From positions 1-29,124 of the IMG/VR virus record IMGVR_UViG_3300030098_002844: DNA of 29,124 nucleotides; one strand, given 5' to 3'. Below the pieces are notes generated by a model. It was given only the letters and a program-made list of their open reading frames with translations, had not been told where the DNA came from and searched no databases. Of the stretch, positions 19,193 to 27,506 are shown piece after piece; the first letter of the stretch is position 1, and each line of letters begins with the position of its first letter. This stretch comes from a virus. The position numbers were made by a program, and so were the translations under genes.

Positions 19193-19885
19193 ATGTCTGA
19201 AGAAAACAAAGAGGTGGTTACGCCACCAACTCCAAACAACACAGAAGTTGAACAACTCAAAGAATCAATAAAAAAATTAGAACAAAAAAATTATGAACTT
19301 ATTGGTAAATTAAAAAATCAAAAAGAAGAAAAATCTGTGCCAGATGATTATGAATCTTTGTTAGCATTTAAACAAAAAATAGAGCAAGAAAAGCTTGAGA
19401 GTGAAGGCAAATATACAGAAGCAACACAAGCTTTAGAACAACAATACAGAGATCGTTCAGCAGAAGATAAAAAGAAAATTGAAGAATTAACTGCAAGAAA
19501 CAGAGAGCTTGAGTTAATAGGTCCGTCAATTCAAGCACTTTCTGATATTACACATGATCCAGAGTTGGTTTTAAATAATCTTGTACCAAAAGAACAAATA
19601 CAAATAAAAGATGGATTACCAGTAGTAGTAGATGGTTATGAACAATTACCAGTAGCAGAATATGTTAAAAATAAATTAGAAAAAGAAAAACCTTACTTGT
19701 TAAAAAATAAATCTATAAATGGTGGTGGTGCGCCAATATCAAGACCTTCAAATACAAATTTTTCTGAAGATATGATAAAACCATTTTTAAAAGAAACAGA
19801 AAACTTAGGAGAACAAGGACGTATATATAAAGTACATGGCAAAGAAACATGGCAAAAGTTGAGAGATATCGCAAAAACACGCTAG
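19193..19885 (+). CDS. Capsid scaffolding protein
   Basis: A 230-residue acidic protein, mostly coiled coil from about 18 to 110 (L-K-E-S-I-K-K-L-E-Q-K-N-Y-E-L and A-L-E-Q-Q-Y-R-D-R). A linker and short helical C-terminus follow (W-Q-K-L-R-D-I-A-K-T-R) that could dock to the capsid. Position directly before the major capsid protein, size and coiled coil fit a scaffold. No protease is encoded nearby, so the scaffold is probably released rather than cleaved. Confidence 0.8.
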   Translation: MSEENKEVVTPPTPNNTEVEQLKESIKKLEQKNYELIGKLKNQKEEKSVPDDYESLLAFKQKIEQEKLESEGKYTEATQALEQQYRDRSAEDKKKIEELTARNRELELIGPSIQALSDITHDPELVLNNLVPKEQIQIKDGLPVVVDGYEQLPVAEYVKNKLEKEKPYLLKNKSINGGGAPISRPSNTNFSEDMIKPFLKETENLGEQGRIYKVHGKETWQKLRDIAKTR

Positions 19886-19957
19886 TATAGAACAAAGGCA
19901 AAGCTACGCAGAGCCAGATAGGGTTACGCCCACACCGTTAATTTTACTTTTGAACAC

Positions 19958-20989
19958 ATGGCAGTTCTAAGGAGTGACATTATCATTCCAGAGATATTTA
20001 CGCCTTATGTCATAGAGCAAACAACTGCACGAGATTCTTTTCTCGCAAGCGGTGTGGTTGCACCTATGGCTGAGCTAAATGCTACTGAGGGTGGTGATTT
20101 CGTCAACGTCCCTTTTTTCTCTGCAAATTTAAGTGGAGATTTTGAAGTTTTATCAGATTCAAGTTCATTAACACCCGGTAAAATCACAACTGACAAACAA
20201 GTTGGTGTTATTTTACATAGAGGACGTGCATTTGAATCAAGAGACTTAGCTGCATTGGCAGCAGGCTCAGATCCTATGGCAGCAATAGGCCAGAAGATTG
20301 GTGCATATATAGCAAACCAAAGACAAAAAGATTTACTTGCTTGTCTTGATGGAGTATTTGGTTCTGTTAATTCAACAGATTCTAATGCTGCATTTTTTGC
20401 TTTAACTATTGATGGTGGTTCAAGTGATACACCAACAACATTAAGTCCAAGACACGTTGCAAAAGCAAGATCAATTCTTGGAGATCAGGGCGACAAACTT
20501 ACAGCCGTTTGTATGCATAGCAAAGTTTACTATGATCTTGTTGAGAGAAAAATGGTTGACTATGTTTTAGCTTCAGATGGTAATGGTGGTTCTGCTACTG
20601 CATCTGGTGGTACTATTCAGCCTGCATATGCTGGTGGAAATGATACTGTACCAACTTATTGCGGACTTAGAGTTATTGTTTCTGATGACGTTTCTACAAC
20701 AGGTAGTGGATCTTCAACAGAATACAGTACATATTTCTTTACCGCTGGTGCTGTAGCAAGTGGCGAGCAAGCTGGTCTAACAACAGAGACAGACAGAGAC
20801 ATTCTGGCTAAATCTGATGCTATGGCGATTGATCTTCACTATACATATCACCCTGTTGGTTCAAAATGGGCTGTTACTACAACAAACCCAAACAGAACTC
20901 AACTGGCAACTGTAGGCAATTGGTCGAAAGTCTATGAAACAAAAAACATTGGTATCGTAAGAGCCACTAATGTTTCAACTCAAGACTAG
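19958..20989 (+). CDS. Major capsid protein
   Basis: A 343-residue capsid subunit of the gp13-like type (HK97 fold expected). Family landmarks are I-I-I-P-E-I-F-T-P-Y-V-I-E-Q-T-T at 9-24, V-N-V-P-F-F, V-G-V-I-L-H-R-G-R-A-F-E-S-R-D-L-A, and D-P-M-A-A-I-G-Q-K-I-G-A-Y. It follows the scaffold after a 72-base leader and precedes a small beta-rich protein. The leader and the scaffold leader share G-G-x-T-A-C-G-C and a T-T-A-A-T-T-T element. Confidence 0.92.
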   Translation: MAVLRSDIIIPEIFTPYVIEQTTARDSFLASGVVAPMAELNATEGGDFVNVPFFSANLSGDFEVLSDSSSLTPGKITTDKQVGVILHRGRAFESRDLAALAAGSDPMAAIGQKIGAYIANQRQKDLLACLDGVFGSVNSTDSNAAFFALTIDGGSSDTPTTLSPRHVAKARSILGDQGDKLTAVCMHSKVYYDLVERKMVDYVLASDGNGGSATASGGTIQPAYAGGNDTVPTYCGLRVIVSDDVSTTGSGSSTEYSTYFFTAGAVASGEQAGLTTETDRDILAKSDAMAIDLHYTYHPVGSKWAVTTTNPNRTQLATVGNWSKVYETKNIGIVRATNVSTQD

Positions 20990-21001
20990 AGGTAATTAAT
21001 T

Positions 21002-21367
21002 ATGCCATCACAATTTGAAGTTACTGCTGGTAAGTTAACTGGACCAACAACAGGTGGTACAGTAACCCAAGCAACAAACAAATCCACAGGTGTAACTCTT
21101 AATGCAGAGTCAGGTCAAATCACAATGAATGACGCAGCATTAGCTGCTGCTGCAGAAGTATCATTTACAGTTACTAATGACAAAATTGCTGCAACTGATG
21201 TTGTAGTTGTCAATCATGGTTCTGCTGGCACTGCTGGCAGTTATCTTGTAGCTGCAAACACTATTGCTGCTGGTTCTTTTGCAATCACAGTTTCTAATGT
21301 TTCTGCTGGTTCATTAAGTGAAGCTATTGTTATTAATTTTGTTGCACTTAAGGGTGCCTCAAGTTAA
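21002..21367 (+). CDS. Small capsid-associated protein, probable decoration protein
   Basis: A 121-residue beta-rich, Ala/Thr/Gly/Val-rich protein. Residues 5-50 have K-L-T-G-P-T-T-G-G-T-V-T-Q-A-T-N and K-S-T-G-V-T-L-N-A-E-S-G-Q-I-T-M. The second half has V-S-F-T-V-T-N-D-K-I and S-F-A-I-T-V-S-N-V-S-A. Size, composition and position directly after the capsid gene suggest a head decoration or stabilizing protein. The start is preceded by AGAGG. Inference from context. Confidence 0.65.
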   Translation: MPSQFEVTAGKLTGPTTGGTVTQATNKSTGVTLNAESGQITMNDAALAAAAEVSFTVTNDKIAATDVVVVNHGSAGTAGSYLVAANTIAAGSFAITVSNVSAGSLSEAIVINFVALKGASS

Positions 21368-21510
21368 TGGGAATGTTCGCTTTCAAGCGTATGAGAGAAC
21401 AAGAGGCTGCCAAAATGGTAGCCCCTGTTCTTTTAAAAAAGAAAAAAACAAAAGTAAAACAAAATGGCAATCACGATAGACGCAACAGTAGGAGGAGCAT
21501 CAGCAAATAG
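21367..21510 (+). CDS. Small basic protein (47 aa)
   Basis: An ATG frame starting on the last base of the preceding stop (TAATG): M-G-M-F-A-F-K-R-M-R-E-Q-E-A-A-K, then a Lys-rich run and an Arg/Ser tail. The last 47 bases overlap the start of the head-tail connector gene in another frame. The F-A-F-K-R-x-R-E-x-E-A-A start recalls small head-gene ORFs of other marine phages. Function unknown. Confidence 0.5.
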   Translation: MGMFAFKRMREQEAAKMVAPVLLKKKKTKVKQNGNHDRRNSRRSISK

Positions 21511-22024
21511 CTATCTTACTTTGTCTGATGCCAATTTAATTATTGAAGGTTTAATAGCAGATGATGATATTTCTGCATGGGACGGATCAAGTAATGATAA
21601 TAAAAACAGAGCCTTATTTACTGCTGCTTTAAGAATTGACAGAGAAAGATTTATAGGAGCAAGAGTAACCGATACACAAGCATTACAATGGCCTCGTACA
21701 GGTGTTAGAAAACCAGATACCTACATAAATACATATTCTGTTGGCTTCCCTTTTCGTATATCAACAGATTATTTTACAGATACAGAAATACCAGATCAAG
21801 TTAAAAAAGCACAAGCAATATTAGCTGTTTACTTGAATAATAATCGTGATGGTTTAGGATTAAGTGGTCTTGAAGATTTCAAGAAAGTCAAACTTGGCAG
21901 TCTTGATGTAGAACCTAATTTCTTTGGTTCTGTTGGTGCTGATAGAGTACCGCCACTATTTGAACGGTACTTTACCGGTTTACGAATTAGTGGACCCGGC
22001 AACGTCGCAATTAAAAGGAGCTAA
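21464..22024 (+). CDS. Head-tail connector, adaptor type (DnaT-like annotation family)
   Basis: A 186-residue protein with A-N-S-Y-L-T-L-S-D-A, K-N-R-A-L-F-T-A-A-L-R-I-D and L-Q-W-P-R-T-G-V, followed by I-P-D-Q-V-K-K-A-Q-A-I-L-A. This is the pattern of phage proteins often annotated as putative DnaT-like ssDNA-binding proteins. Their place in head-tail clusters indicates a gp6/gp15-like adaptor ring under the portal. That role fits the position here. Confidence 0.75.
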   Translation: MAITIDATVGGASANSYLTLSDANLIIEGLIADDDISAWDGSSNDNKNRALFTAALRIDRERFIGARVTDTQALQWPRTGVRKPDTYINTYSVGFPFRISTDYFTDTEIPDQVKKAQAILAVYLNNNRDGLGLSGLEDFKKVKLGSLDVEPNFFGSVGADRVPPLFERYFTGLRISGPGNVAIKRS

Positions 22025-22026
22025 CT

Positions 22027-22263
22027 ATGTACAATGCTGATCCAGATTTTTCATTAGGTGCAGAACTTATTACTGATACCGCAGAACATACTGGTAGATT
22101 TAAAAGAATTGATTTTAAAGAATCAACACAAGTTAATACAGCAACATCAAATCTTACTGGTAATTCAATTGATTCTGAAACTTTCCCTGCTGGTTTTGTA
22201 TTATATGGTGTTTTTACAAGTATTACATTATCAAGCGGTGCTTGTGTCGCATATAGAGTCTGA
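22027..22263 (+). CDS. Small structural-region protein (78 aa)
   Basis: Preceded by AAGGAG and located between the adaptor and head-closure genes. The sequence has T-G-R-F-K-R-I-D-F-K-E and a C-terminal hydrophobic beta segment (F-P-A-G-F-V-L-Y-G-V-F-T-S-I-T-L). Marine phages often carry a similar short protein at this locus. It could be a head or neck fibre component. Function unknown. Confidence 0.65.
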   Translation: MYNADPDFSLGAELITDTAEHTGRFKRIDFKESTQVNTATSNLTGNSIDSETFPAGFVLYGVFTSITLSSGACVAYRV

Positions 22264-22619
22264 TGGGTCTTGCTTCTTCTCTTAAAAAAGTTGCATCTAA
22301 AAGCCTTAATAAATTAGGTGGAAATGTAACAATCAGACAGATTACAAATGGTGCATATAATACTGCAACTGGAGAAGTAAGCGAAAGTAATAGTGATACT
22401 GTCGTAAAAGGTTTACTTGAAAATATAAATAATAATGAAGTAAATGATTTAATACAGGCAGAAGATAAAAAACTTACAATATCTGCTGGTGATATTACAT
22501 TTGTACCGACACCAAAAGATAAAGTAATTATTGCATCTATTGTTTATAATATTATTTCTATAACTACTAATCAACAAAATAATATTCCAATTACTTTTGA
22601 AATATTTGTGAGGGCATAA
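22263..22619 (+). CDS. Head closure / stopper-like protein
   Basis: A 118-residue protein. The N-terminal helix (S-S-L-K-K-V-A-S-K-S-L) and beta-rich body with V-T-I-R-Q-I-T-N-G-A-Y, V-V-K-G-L-L-E-N, K-L-T-I-S-A-G-D-I and F-V-P-T-P-K-D-K-V-I fit the gp16-like stopper or Phage_H_T_join-type folds. The gene order adaptor, stopper, gp10-like, tail terminator supports this. It shares single-base TGATG and TAATG overlaps with its neighbours. Confidence 0.65.
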   Translation: MGLASSLKKVASKSLNKLGGNVTIRQITNGAYNTATGEVSESNSDTVVKGLLENINNNEVNDLIQAEDKKLTISAGDITFVPTPKDKVIIASIVYNIISITTNQQNNIPITFEIFVRA

Positions 22620-22975
22620 TGGTACGGCAAATAAGATTAGATCAAATAGATGATCTTATGGGAGAAGCAGTACAAGAGTTAGTACAAAGAACAACATTAC
22701 GTTGGACAGAACTTTCTAAAAACGCAACACCTGTTGGTGAAACTGGTAATTTAAGAAATGATTGGAAAACTGATATAAGAAAATTTAAAGGAACTATTAT
22801 TAATAGAATGGAATATGCAGAACCAGTAATTTATGGAACTTCACTACCACCTAGTTGGAAAGGAAGATACAGAACAAGGCAACAGACCATAAAAGGTTTT
22901 CCAGAATTACAAGCCAAACAACTTACAACTCAATACATACCAAATGAATTAAAAAAAATTATTAGGAGTGTGTAA
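22619..22975 (+). CDS. HK97 gp10-like tail completion protein
   Basis: A 118-residue basic protein. The V-Q-E-L-V-Q-R-T helix, then T-P-V-G-E-T-G-N-L-R-N-D-W, is the classic T-G-x-L-R-x-S/D motif of gp10/minor tail proteins. R-M-E-Y-A-E-P-V-I-Y-G matches the following strand and turn. It acts at the head-tail joint. Overlaps of one base on both sides suggest translational coupling. Confidence 0.8.
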   Translation: MVRQIRLDQIDDLMGEAVQELVQRTTLRWTELSKNATPVGETGNLRNDWKTDIRKFKGTIINRMEYAEPVIYGTSLPPSWKGRYRTRQQTIKGFPELQAKQLTTQYIPNELKKIIRSV

Positions 22976-23394
22976 TGGCAGCAGTAAACCTTAATACAGT
23001 CAGACAAACTATTGAAGCAAGACTAGCCACAGAACTAGCATCAAGCCCTGCAATTCCTGTTGTATTTAATAATATGCCCTTTGATTCTTCTGCTCAAGAT
23101 TCTTTCGTACAATGTACAACAAGTTTTGGTAATGGTTCATATACAACTCAAGGCGATGCAAGTGGTACAAATTTAATTGTTGGTTTGATAGTCTTAGATG
23201 TTTTCACAAATTCTGGTATTGGTAGTGGTGCTAATTTTACTATTTGCAAAAGACTTCGTGACCTATACAATAAGGAAACAGTTTCAAATGTTATTTTTGA
23301 TTCACCTGTTGGTCCTGAAGTTTTATCACAGAGTCCTGAAGGTAAATTTCAAACACAAATTCGTATTACATTTGAAATATATGAGGAACTTTAA
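22975..23394 (+). CDS. Tail terminator protein (DUF4128/gpU-like)
   Basis: A 139-residue protein with an N-terminal helix (N-T-V-R-Q-T-I-E-A-R-L), then V-V-F-N-N-M-P-F-D and V-G-L-I-V-L-D-V-F-T-N. A K-R-L-R-D-L-Y helix and a last strand Q-I-R-I-T-F-E-I-Y follow. This alpha/beta pattern and its place before the tail tube gene fit tail terminators that cap the tube and join it to the head. Confidence 0.75.
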   Translation: MAAVNLNTVRQTIEARLATELASSPAIPVVFNNMPFDSSAQDSFVQCTTSFGNGSYTTQGDASGTNLIVGLIVLDVFTNSGIGSGANFTICKRLRDLYNKETVSNVIFDSPVGPEVLSQSPEGKFQTQIRITFEIYEEL

Positions 23395-23396
23395 AA

Positions 23397-23540
23397 ATGG
23401 AATTTACTGAAGAAATGCTTGATGCTATTGAAGCTGTAAAAGGAAGAAGAGATGCCAAATATTGGGATCCAAGATGTCGAAGATATTATCAAGAACAGAT
23501 TATTGCAAAGAAAGATGTAAAAAAACAAGAAAAGAGTTAA
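23397..23540 (+). CDS. Small hypothetical protein (47 aa)
   Basis: A complete ATG frame two bases after the terminator stop: M-E-F-T-E-E-M-L-D-A-I-E-A-V-K-G-R-R-D, then W-D-P-R-C-R-R-Y-Y and a Lys-rich end. Comparable short Tyr/Arg proteins lie before tail tube genes in related phages. Function unknown. Confidence 0.6.
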   Translation: MEFTEEMLDAIEAVKGRRDAKYWDPRCRRYYQEQIIAKKDVKKQEKS

Positions 23541-23546
23541 TATAAT

Positions 23547-23554
23547 TATAAATA
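23547..23554 (+). promoter_or_regulatory. Possible promoter -10 (TATAAATA) before tail tube gene
   Basis: TATAAATA in the 29-base gap before the tail tube gene, followed by TTTTTGTTGT at 23559-23568. The same 10-mer precedes the tape measure gene (24553-24562). Evidence is only the repetition and the -10 likeness. Confidence 0.3.
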
Positions 23555-23569
23555 TTTCTTTTTGTTGTT

Positions 23570-23989
23570 ATGGCTGCTGTTAAGGGTGATGTAGGAAAAG
23601 TAATGTTTCACAATGCGGCGGGAACAGAAGCCGACATTGCAGGAACAAGATCTTGGTCTTTATCTATTACAAAAGACACATTAGAAACCACAGTACAAAA
23701 CGATACTTCAAAAACTTTTGTAGGCGGTTTGATTTCTGGTGAAGGCTCTGCAGAACTTATATATGATCCTTCTGGTAACTCAGATTATCAATCATTTATT
23801 GATGATGTTTTAACAACAGGTGATGCGGCAGACGCCTTATTTGAACTTTTTCCTGATGGCGGCACAAGTGCAAAGAAAATTAGTTTTTCCGGAATAATTA
23901 CTAATGCAGAATATAGCGCAACATTAGGTGAATTAGAAATTATAAATGTAAGCTTCATTACAAGTGGTGCCATTACTTCAGCAATATAG
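23570..23989 (+). CDS. Major tail tube protein
   Basis: A 139-residue beta-rich protein: G-T-R-S-W-S-L-S-I-T-K-D-T-L-E-T-T, then F-V-G-G-L-I-S-G-E-G-S-A-E-L-I, Y-Q-S-F-I-D-D-V-L and I-S-F-S-G-I-I-T-N-A-E-Y-S. This is the lambda gpV/gp17-like tube fold, polymerizing into the tail shaft around the tape measure. It comes just before the tail chaperone pair, as expected. Confidence 0.85.
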   Translation: MAAVKGDVGKVMFHNAAGTEADIAGTRSWSLSITKDTLETTVQNDTSKTFVGGLISGEGSAELIYDPSGNSDYQSFIDDVLTTGDAADALFELFPDGGTSAKKISFSGIITNAEYSATLGELEIINVSFITSGAITSAI

Positions 23990-24016
23990 TAAATTAGGAT
24001 AATTAAATAATTATTA

Positions 24017-24367
24017 ATGACAACAAAAAGAACAGTAGACATTATCACTGATGCTTTTAGTGATGTTATGTCTGCAAGACGTAAGTATGAATTAAACATA
24101 CCCTCTGGTGAAAAAATAGATATTTATTTTCCACCACTTACTAGATATGACAGACAAAAAGCACAAACATCTGTTGGTACAGATGATGCTTTAATTGTTT
24201 CTACACAGTTACTTTGTCAACTTGCAGAAAAAGAAGATGGATCAAAAATGTTTGCGCTAGCAGATGCACCTAACTTACAAAGAATGTTGCCAGAAAAAGT
24301 TTTGAATGATATTGAATTATTTTTGTTTGAAATACAATTAGATGTTAATACAGCAAAAAAAGATTAA
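24017..24367 (+). CDS. Tail assembly chaperone, short form (gpG-like)
   Basis: A 116-residue product of normal termination. It is mostly helical with Y-E-L-N-I-P-S-G-E-K-I-D-I-Y-F-P-P-L-T-R at about 24-43. Position between tube and tape measure, plus a slippery heptamer right before its stop, identifies it as the gpG-type chaperone that coats the tape measure protein during tail assembly. The last codons are GCA AAA AAA GAT TAA. Confidence 0.85.
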   Translation: MTTKRTVDIITDAFSDVMSARRKYELNIPSGEKIDIYFPPLTRYDRQKAQTSVGTDDALIVSTQLLCQLAEKEDGSKMFALADAPNLQRMLPEKVLNDIELFLFEIQLDVNTAKKD

Positions 24368-24537
24368 GGAGAAATAACTGGCTTAACTTTGAGTTGTTTC
24401 TCGCAACTGAATTAGGTAAAACATTAACAGAATTAAGAAAAAATATTACAGAGGAAGAACTAATATATTGGGCTGCTTATTACGAAAACAAACATGAAAA
24501 TGAACAAAGAATGCATTTAAGAGCAAAAAACAGGTAG
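24017..24537 (+). CDS. Tail assembly chaperone, -1 frameshift fusion (gpGT-like)
   Basis: The heptamer A-AAA-AAA at 24355-24361 stands in the frame needed for simultaneous slippage. A -1 shift there bypasses the TAA and reads on to a TAG at 24535-24537, adding 58 residues to the first 115 (173 in total). The added segment (W-L-N-F-E-L-F-L-A-T-E-L-G-K, then I-Y-W-A-A-Y-Y) is a well-formed domain with no start codon of its own. This is the lambda gpG/gpGT arrangement, in which the fusion recruits the tube protein. Confidence 0.85.
24355..24361 (+). promoter_or_regulatory. Slippery heptamer for -1 ribosomal frameshift
   Basis: A-AAA-AAA, two codons before the zero-frame stop. AAGGAGA (24366-24372) a few bases downstream is not positioned as an upstream Shine-Dalgarno stimulator. 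No strong downstream hairpin is obvious. Confidence 0.8.
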
Positions 24538-24568
24538 TATGTAATTAATAGATTTTTGTTGTATTTAA

Positions 24569-26557
24569 GTGGCAGAAAGTATAGTTACCTTAAGAGTTGA
24601 AGCAAGAAATGCAATATCATCTTTAAATAAAACATCACAAGCCACAAAAAAATTATCAACATCAGCAAAAGGGGCAACAGCTTCTTTAACTGCAGCATCA
24701 ACCGCAGCTAAAGGGTTAGGGGCTTCATTGGCTGCTACACTTGGACCTTTGATAACTGTAGGTGCTGCTGTTGCAACTGTAAGTAATGCAATAGGCACTT
24801 TTACAGCAAGACAAAGAGATGTAGAAATCTTAAGGCAAGGTTTGGTTAATTTAGGTGAAGGTACTTTAGCTTTAAATAATTTACAAGAGGCAGCTAATAA
24901 ATTAGGTAATCAAACTTTATTTAATCAAGAAGAATTTACTAGAGGATTTAATTTACTTACAAGTTTTAGAAATATTGGTGTTGATGCATATGAAAGAGTT
25001 GCTCAAGCTGCTGCAGATATTGCTCAAGTAAACCAAGTTGATGTTAGTACATCATTTATGCAGTTAGCAAAAGCATTACAAGATCCAGAAAGAAATTTAT
25101 CAAACTTAAATCGTTCTGGTATTGCCTTTACTAAAACACAGACAGAAGTAATAAAAGAATTGATGAAAACTAACAAAACGGCTGAAGCACATGCAATGAT
25201 TCTTAGCATTGTAGAAGAATCTTATAATAAACTTTCACAAGCTGCTTCCGAAGGGTTAGCTGGCGATCTTGATGCTTTAGGAGAAACTTTTCGAGATTTT
25301 AGTGAAACTTTAGGAAAAGCACTTGAACCAGCTTTGATTGCTGGTGTTAAAGGTCTTACAAGTTTAATAAAAGCATCAGAAGACCTTATTAAATCTCCAT
25401 TAGGAAAAACGGCTTCATTGTTTACCGCCATTGCTCTTGCCGTAAAAGGTGCAACTGTGGCTTTTATTGGACTAAAAGTTGCTTTAATTGCTGCTGGTGG
25501 TGCTGCTGGCGCTTTGGCAATAGCATTAAACGCTATACCTTTTGTTGCTATAGTTACGGCTGCTGGTCTTTTAACAACAGCATTTTTTAAATTGAATGGT
25601 GAAAAACAAAAATTCAATAAATTAACACAAGAAGGTACAGAAGATGAGGTTACAAAAGCTTTTGAAGAACAAGCAAAAACTGTAGAAGAATTACAGAAAA
25701 AATTTGACGAAGCTTCCGGAAGAAATAAAAAAGCAAATAAAAGAAGATTAGATGAAGCTAAAGCAACAAAAAAATTATTACAAGATAGATTAGATGTTTT
25801 AAAAAAAGAAAATAAAATCGTTGAAGAAAATAAAAAAAATATAAATGAAACTGTAACTGCTTTTGAAAAAATGATTACACCAACGGATCTACTAAATCAA
25901 AATCTTGGTCAAACAAATCTTTTTGTAGGTTCTATAGATAGTAAAACTTTAAAATTATCTGAAAGTTTTGTAAATATTACAAGTGAAGCAGACAAATTAA
26001 AAGAAAAATTTATGGAGATTGGTCAAGCTGTAGAGCAAGGAATTGTCTCTAATCTTACTGATGCTGTAATGGGAACACAGACACTTGCACAGGCAGCAAT
26101 AAATGTATTAAATCAACTTAAAAGAAAACTTGTAGAGGTAGCAATACAAAGGGCTGTTTCTGGAATTGGAAATAGAATTGGAGGATTTTTAGGTGGTTTG
26201 TTTGGTGGCAGAGGTGGCGGTGGTGGTCTTGTTGGTAATAGTGCTTCAAGCTTTTTAGGTGGTGTTGCAAATCCTTTTGCAAGAGCAAAGGGTGGTTCTG
26301 TTTCTGCTGGTGGTGCTTTTGTAGTTGGCGAGAAAGGTCCAGAATTATTACAGATGGGTTCAAGAGGTGGCAATATTATTCCTAATAATCAACTTGGAGG
26401 TAGTACAACTAATATTGTAAACGTATCTGTTGATGCGTCTGGTTCAACTGTATCTGGCAATACACCAGATGCACAGCAACTAGGAAATCTTATAGGAGCA
26501 GCTATTCAAGAAAGATTAATTAAAGAAAAACGATCTGGAGGTTTATTAAGCAGGTAA
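24569..26557 (+). CDS. Tape measure protein
   Basis: A 662-residue protein with a GTG start. The N-terminal region is helical with Ala/Ser/Thr-rich repeats and a hydrophobic segment near 50-75. A second hydrophobic block lies near 285-345 (A-L-A-V-K-G-A-T-V-A-F-I-G-L and following). A charged coiled coil covers about 350-430. The Gly-rich part near 545-560 and a conserved-looking end (E-K-G-P-E-L-L, then A-I-Q-E-R-L) complete it. Its length sets tail length; by the usual 1.5 angstrom per residue, about 100 nm. The hydrophobic blocks may insert in membrane at DNA entry. Confidence 0.9.
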   Translation: MAESIVTLRVEARNAISSLNKTSQATKKLSTSAKGATASLTAASTAAKGLGASLAATLGPLITVGAAVATVSNAIGTFTARQRDVEILRQGLVNLGEGTLALNNLQEAANKLGNQTLFNQEEFTRGFNLLTSFRNIGVDAYERVAQAAADIAQVNQVDVSTSFMQLAKALQDPERNLSNLNRSGIAFTKTQTEVIKELMKTNKTAEAHAMILSIVEESYNKLSQAASEGLAGDLDALGETFRDFSETLGKALEPALIAGVKGLTSLIKASEDLIKSPLGKTASLFTAIALAVKGATVAFIGLKVALIAAGGAAGALAIALNAIPFVAIVTAAGLLTTAFFKLNGEKQKFNKLTQEGTEDEVTKAFEEQAKTVEELQKKFDEASGRNKKANKRRLDEAKATKKLLQDRLDVLKKENKIVEENKKNINETVTAFEKMITPTDLLNQNLGQTNLFVGSIDSKTLKLSESFVNITSEADKLKEKFMEIGQAVEQGIVSNLTDAVMGTQTLAQAAINVLNQLKRKLVEVAIQRAVSGIGNRIGGFLGGLFGGRGGGGGLVGNSASSFLGGVANPFARAKGGSVSAGGAFVVGEKGPELLQMGSRGGNIIPNNQLGGSTTNIVNVSVDASGSTVSGNTPDAQQLGNLIGAAIQERLIKEKRSGGLLSR

Positions 26558-26925
26558 TGGCAACTTTTCCAAGCATCTCACCGACATACGGGACGAGAAA
26601 AAACAGCAATCCTAATACCAAAGTTATAAAACTTGGTGATGGATATGAAAGCAGATTAATCTTTGGATTAAATCAAAATCCTAAAACTATTGATCTTACC
26701 TTTGTAGTATCAAATTCAGATGATTTTAATAGTACAGGAATTTCTAGTGCAGATACCATAGAAAATTTTTTAGATGCTAGAGCTTTAGATAAAGCAAGCT
26801 TTACATTTACGCCACCAGCCGAATCAAGTTCATCACAGTTTGTTTGTGAATCTTGGTCTAAATCAATACCATATAATGAAAGGGCAGTTATAACAACAAC
26901 TTTTAGGGAGGTATTTGAACCCTAA
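26557..26925 (+). CDS. Minor tail protein (lambda gpM-like, distal tail)
   Basis: A 122-residue beta-rich protein: K-V-I-K-L-G-D-G-Y-E-S-R-L-I-F-G-L-N, then K-T-I-D-L-T-F-V-V-S, F-T-P-P-A-E-S and a last strand with R-A-V-I-T-T-T-F-R-E-V-F. The G-D-G-Y-x-x-R motif is the gpM/DUF signature of distal tail proteins. It begins on the last base of the tape measure stop. Confidence 0.85.
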   Translation: MATFPSISPTYGTRKNSNPNTKVIKLGDGYESRLIFGLNQNPKTIDLTFVVSNSDDFNSTGISSADTIENFLDARALDKASFTFTPPAESSSSQFVCESWSKSIPYNERAVITTTFREVFEP

Positions 26926-27506
26926 TGCCAATACCAGTCTCAGAATTACAAAAAATAAATCCAAGTTCTGTTATAGAACTTTTTACTTTGACTCTTGATA
27001 ATACACTTCATGGATCAACTGCTGTTCAACGTTTCCATGCTGGCTCTAACAACTTAAATAATGGAGATGTTATATGGCAAGGTAATACTTACACAAAATT
27101 ACCATGTCAAGCTGAAGGCTTTGAATTTGATGGTGCTGGTGGTGCTATCCCAAGACCAACTTTTACAATATCAAATGTTTTAGGAACTATTACTGCATTG
27201 TTTGCAACAGTTAATTCTGTCACTGCCAATAATGATCTTAATGGTGCAAAGTTTACAAGGATTAGAACACTTGCAAGATTTTTAGACGCTGCAAACTTTA
27301 CTGGCGGCACAAATCCATTCGGGACACCTGACACAACACAAGAACTACCACAGGAAATTTATTTCATTGATAGAAAAGTTTTAGAAAATAGAGAAATTGT
27401 ACAGTTTGAATTAGCGTCTGAACTTGACCTTGTAAATTTACGTTTGCCAAAAAGAGTTGCTACAAGGGATTTGTTCCCACGTATCGGTACATTTATAAAT
27501 CAATGA
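26925..27506 (+). CDS. Minor tail protein (lambda gpL-like), lacks Cys cluster
   Basis: A 193-residue protein: V-I-E-L-F-T-L-T-L-D-N at 16-26, then V-I-W-Q-G-N-T-Y-T-K-L-P, P-R-P-T-F-T-I-S-N-V, Y-F-I-D-R-K-V and V-Q-F-E-L-A-S-E-L-D, followed by L-P-K-R-V-A-T-R-D-L-F-P-R. These match gpL. Lambda gpL continues with a Cys-rich C-terminal part that binds an iron-sulfur cluster. This protein ends about there and holds only one Cys. Confidence 0.85.
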   Translation: MPIPVSELQKINPSSVIELFTLTLDNTLHGSTAVQRFHAGSNNLNNGDVIWQGNTYTKLPCQAEGFEFDGAGGAIPRPTFTISNVLGTITALFATVNSVTANNDLNGAKFTRIRTLARFLDAANFTGGTNPFGTPDTTQELPQEIYFIDRKVLENREIVQFELASELDLVNLRLPKRVATRDLFPRIGTFINQ

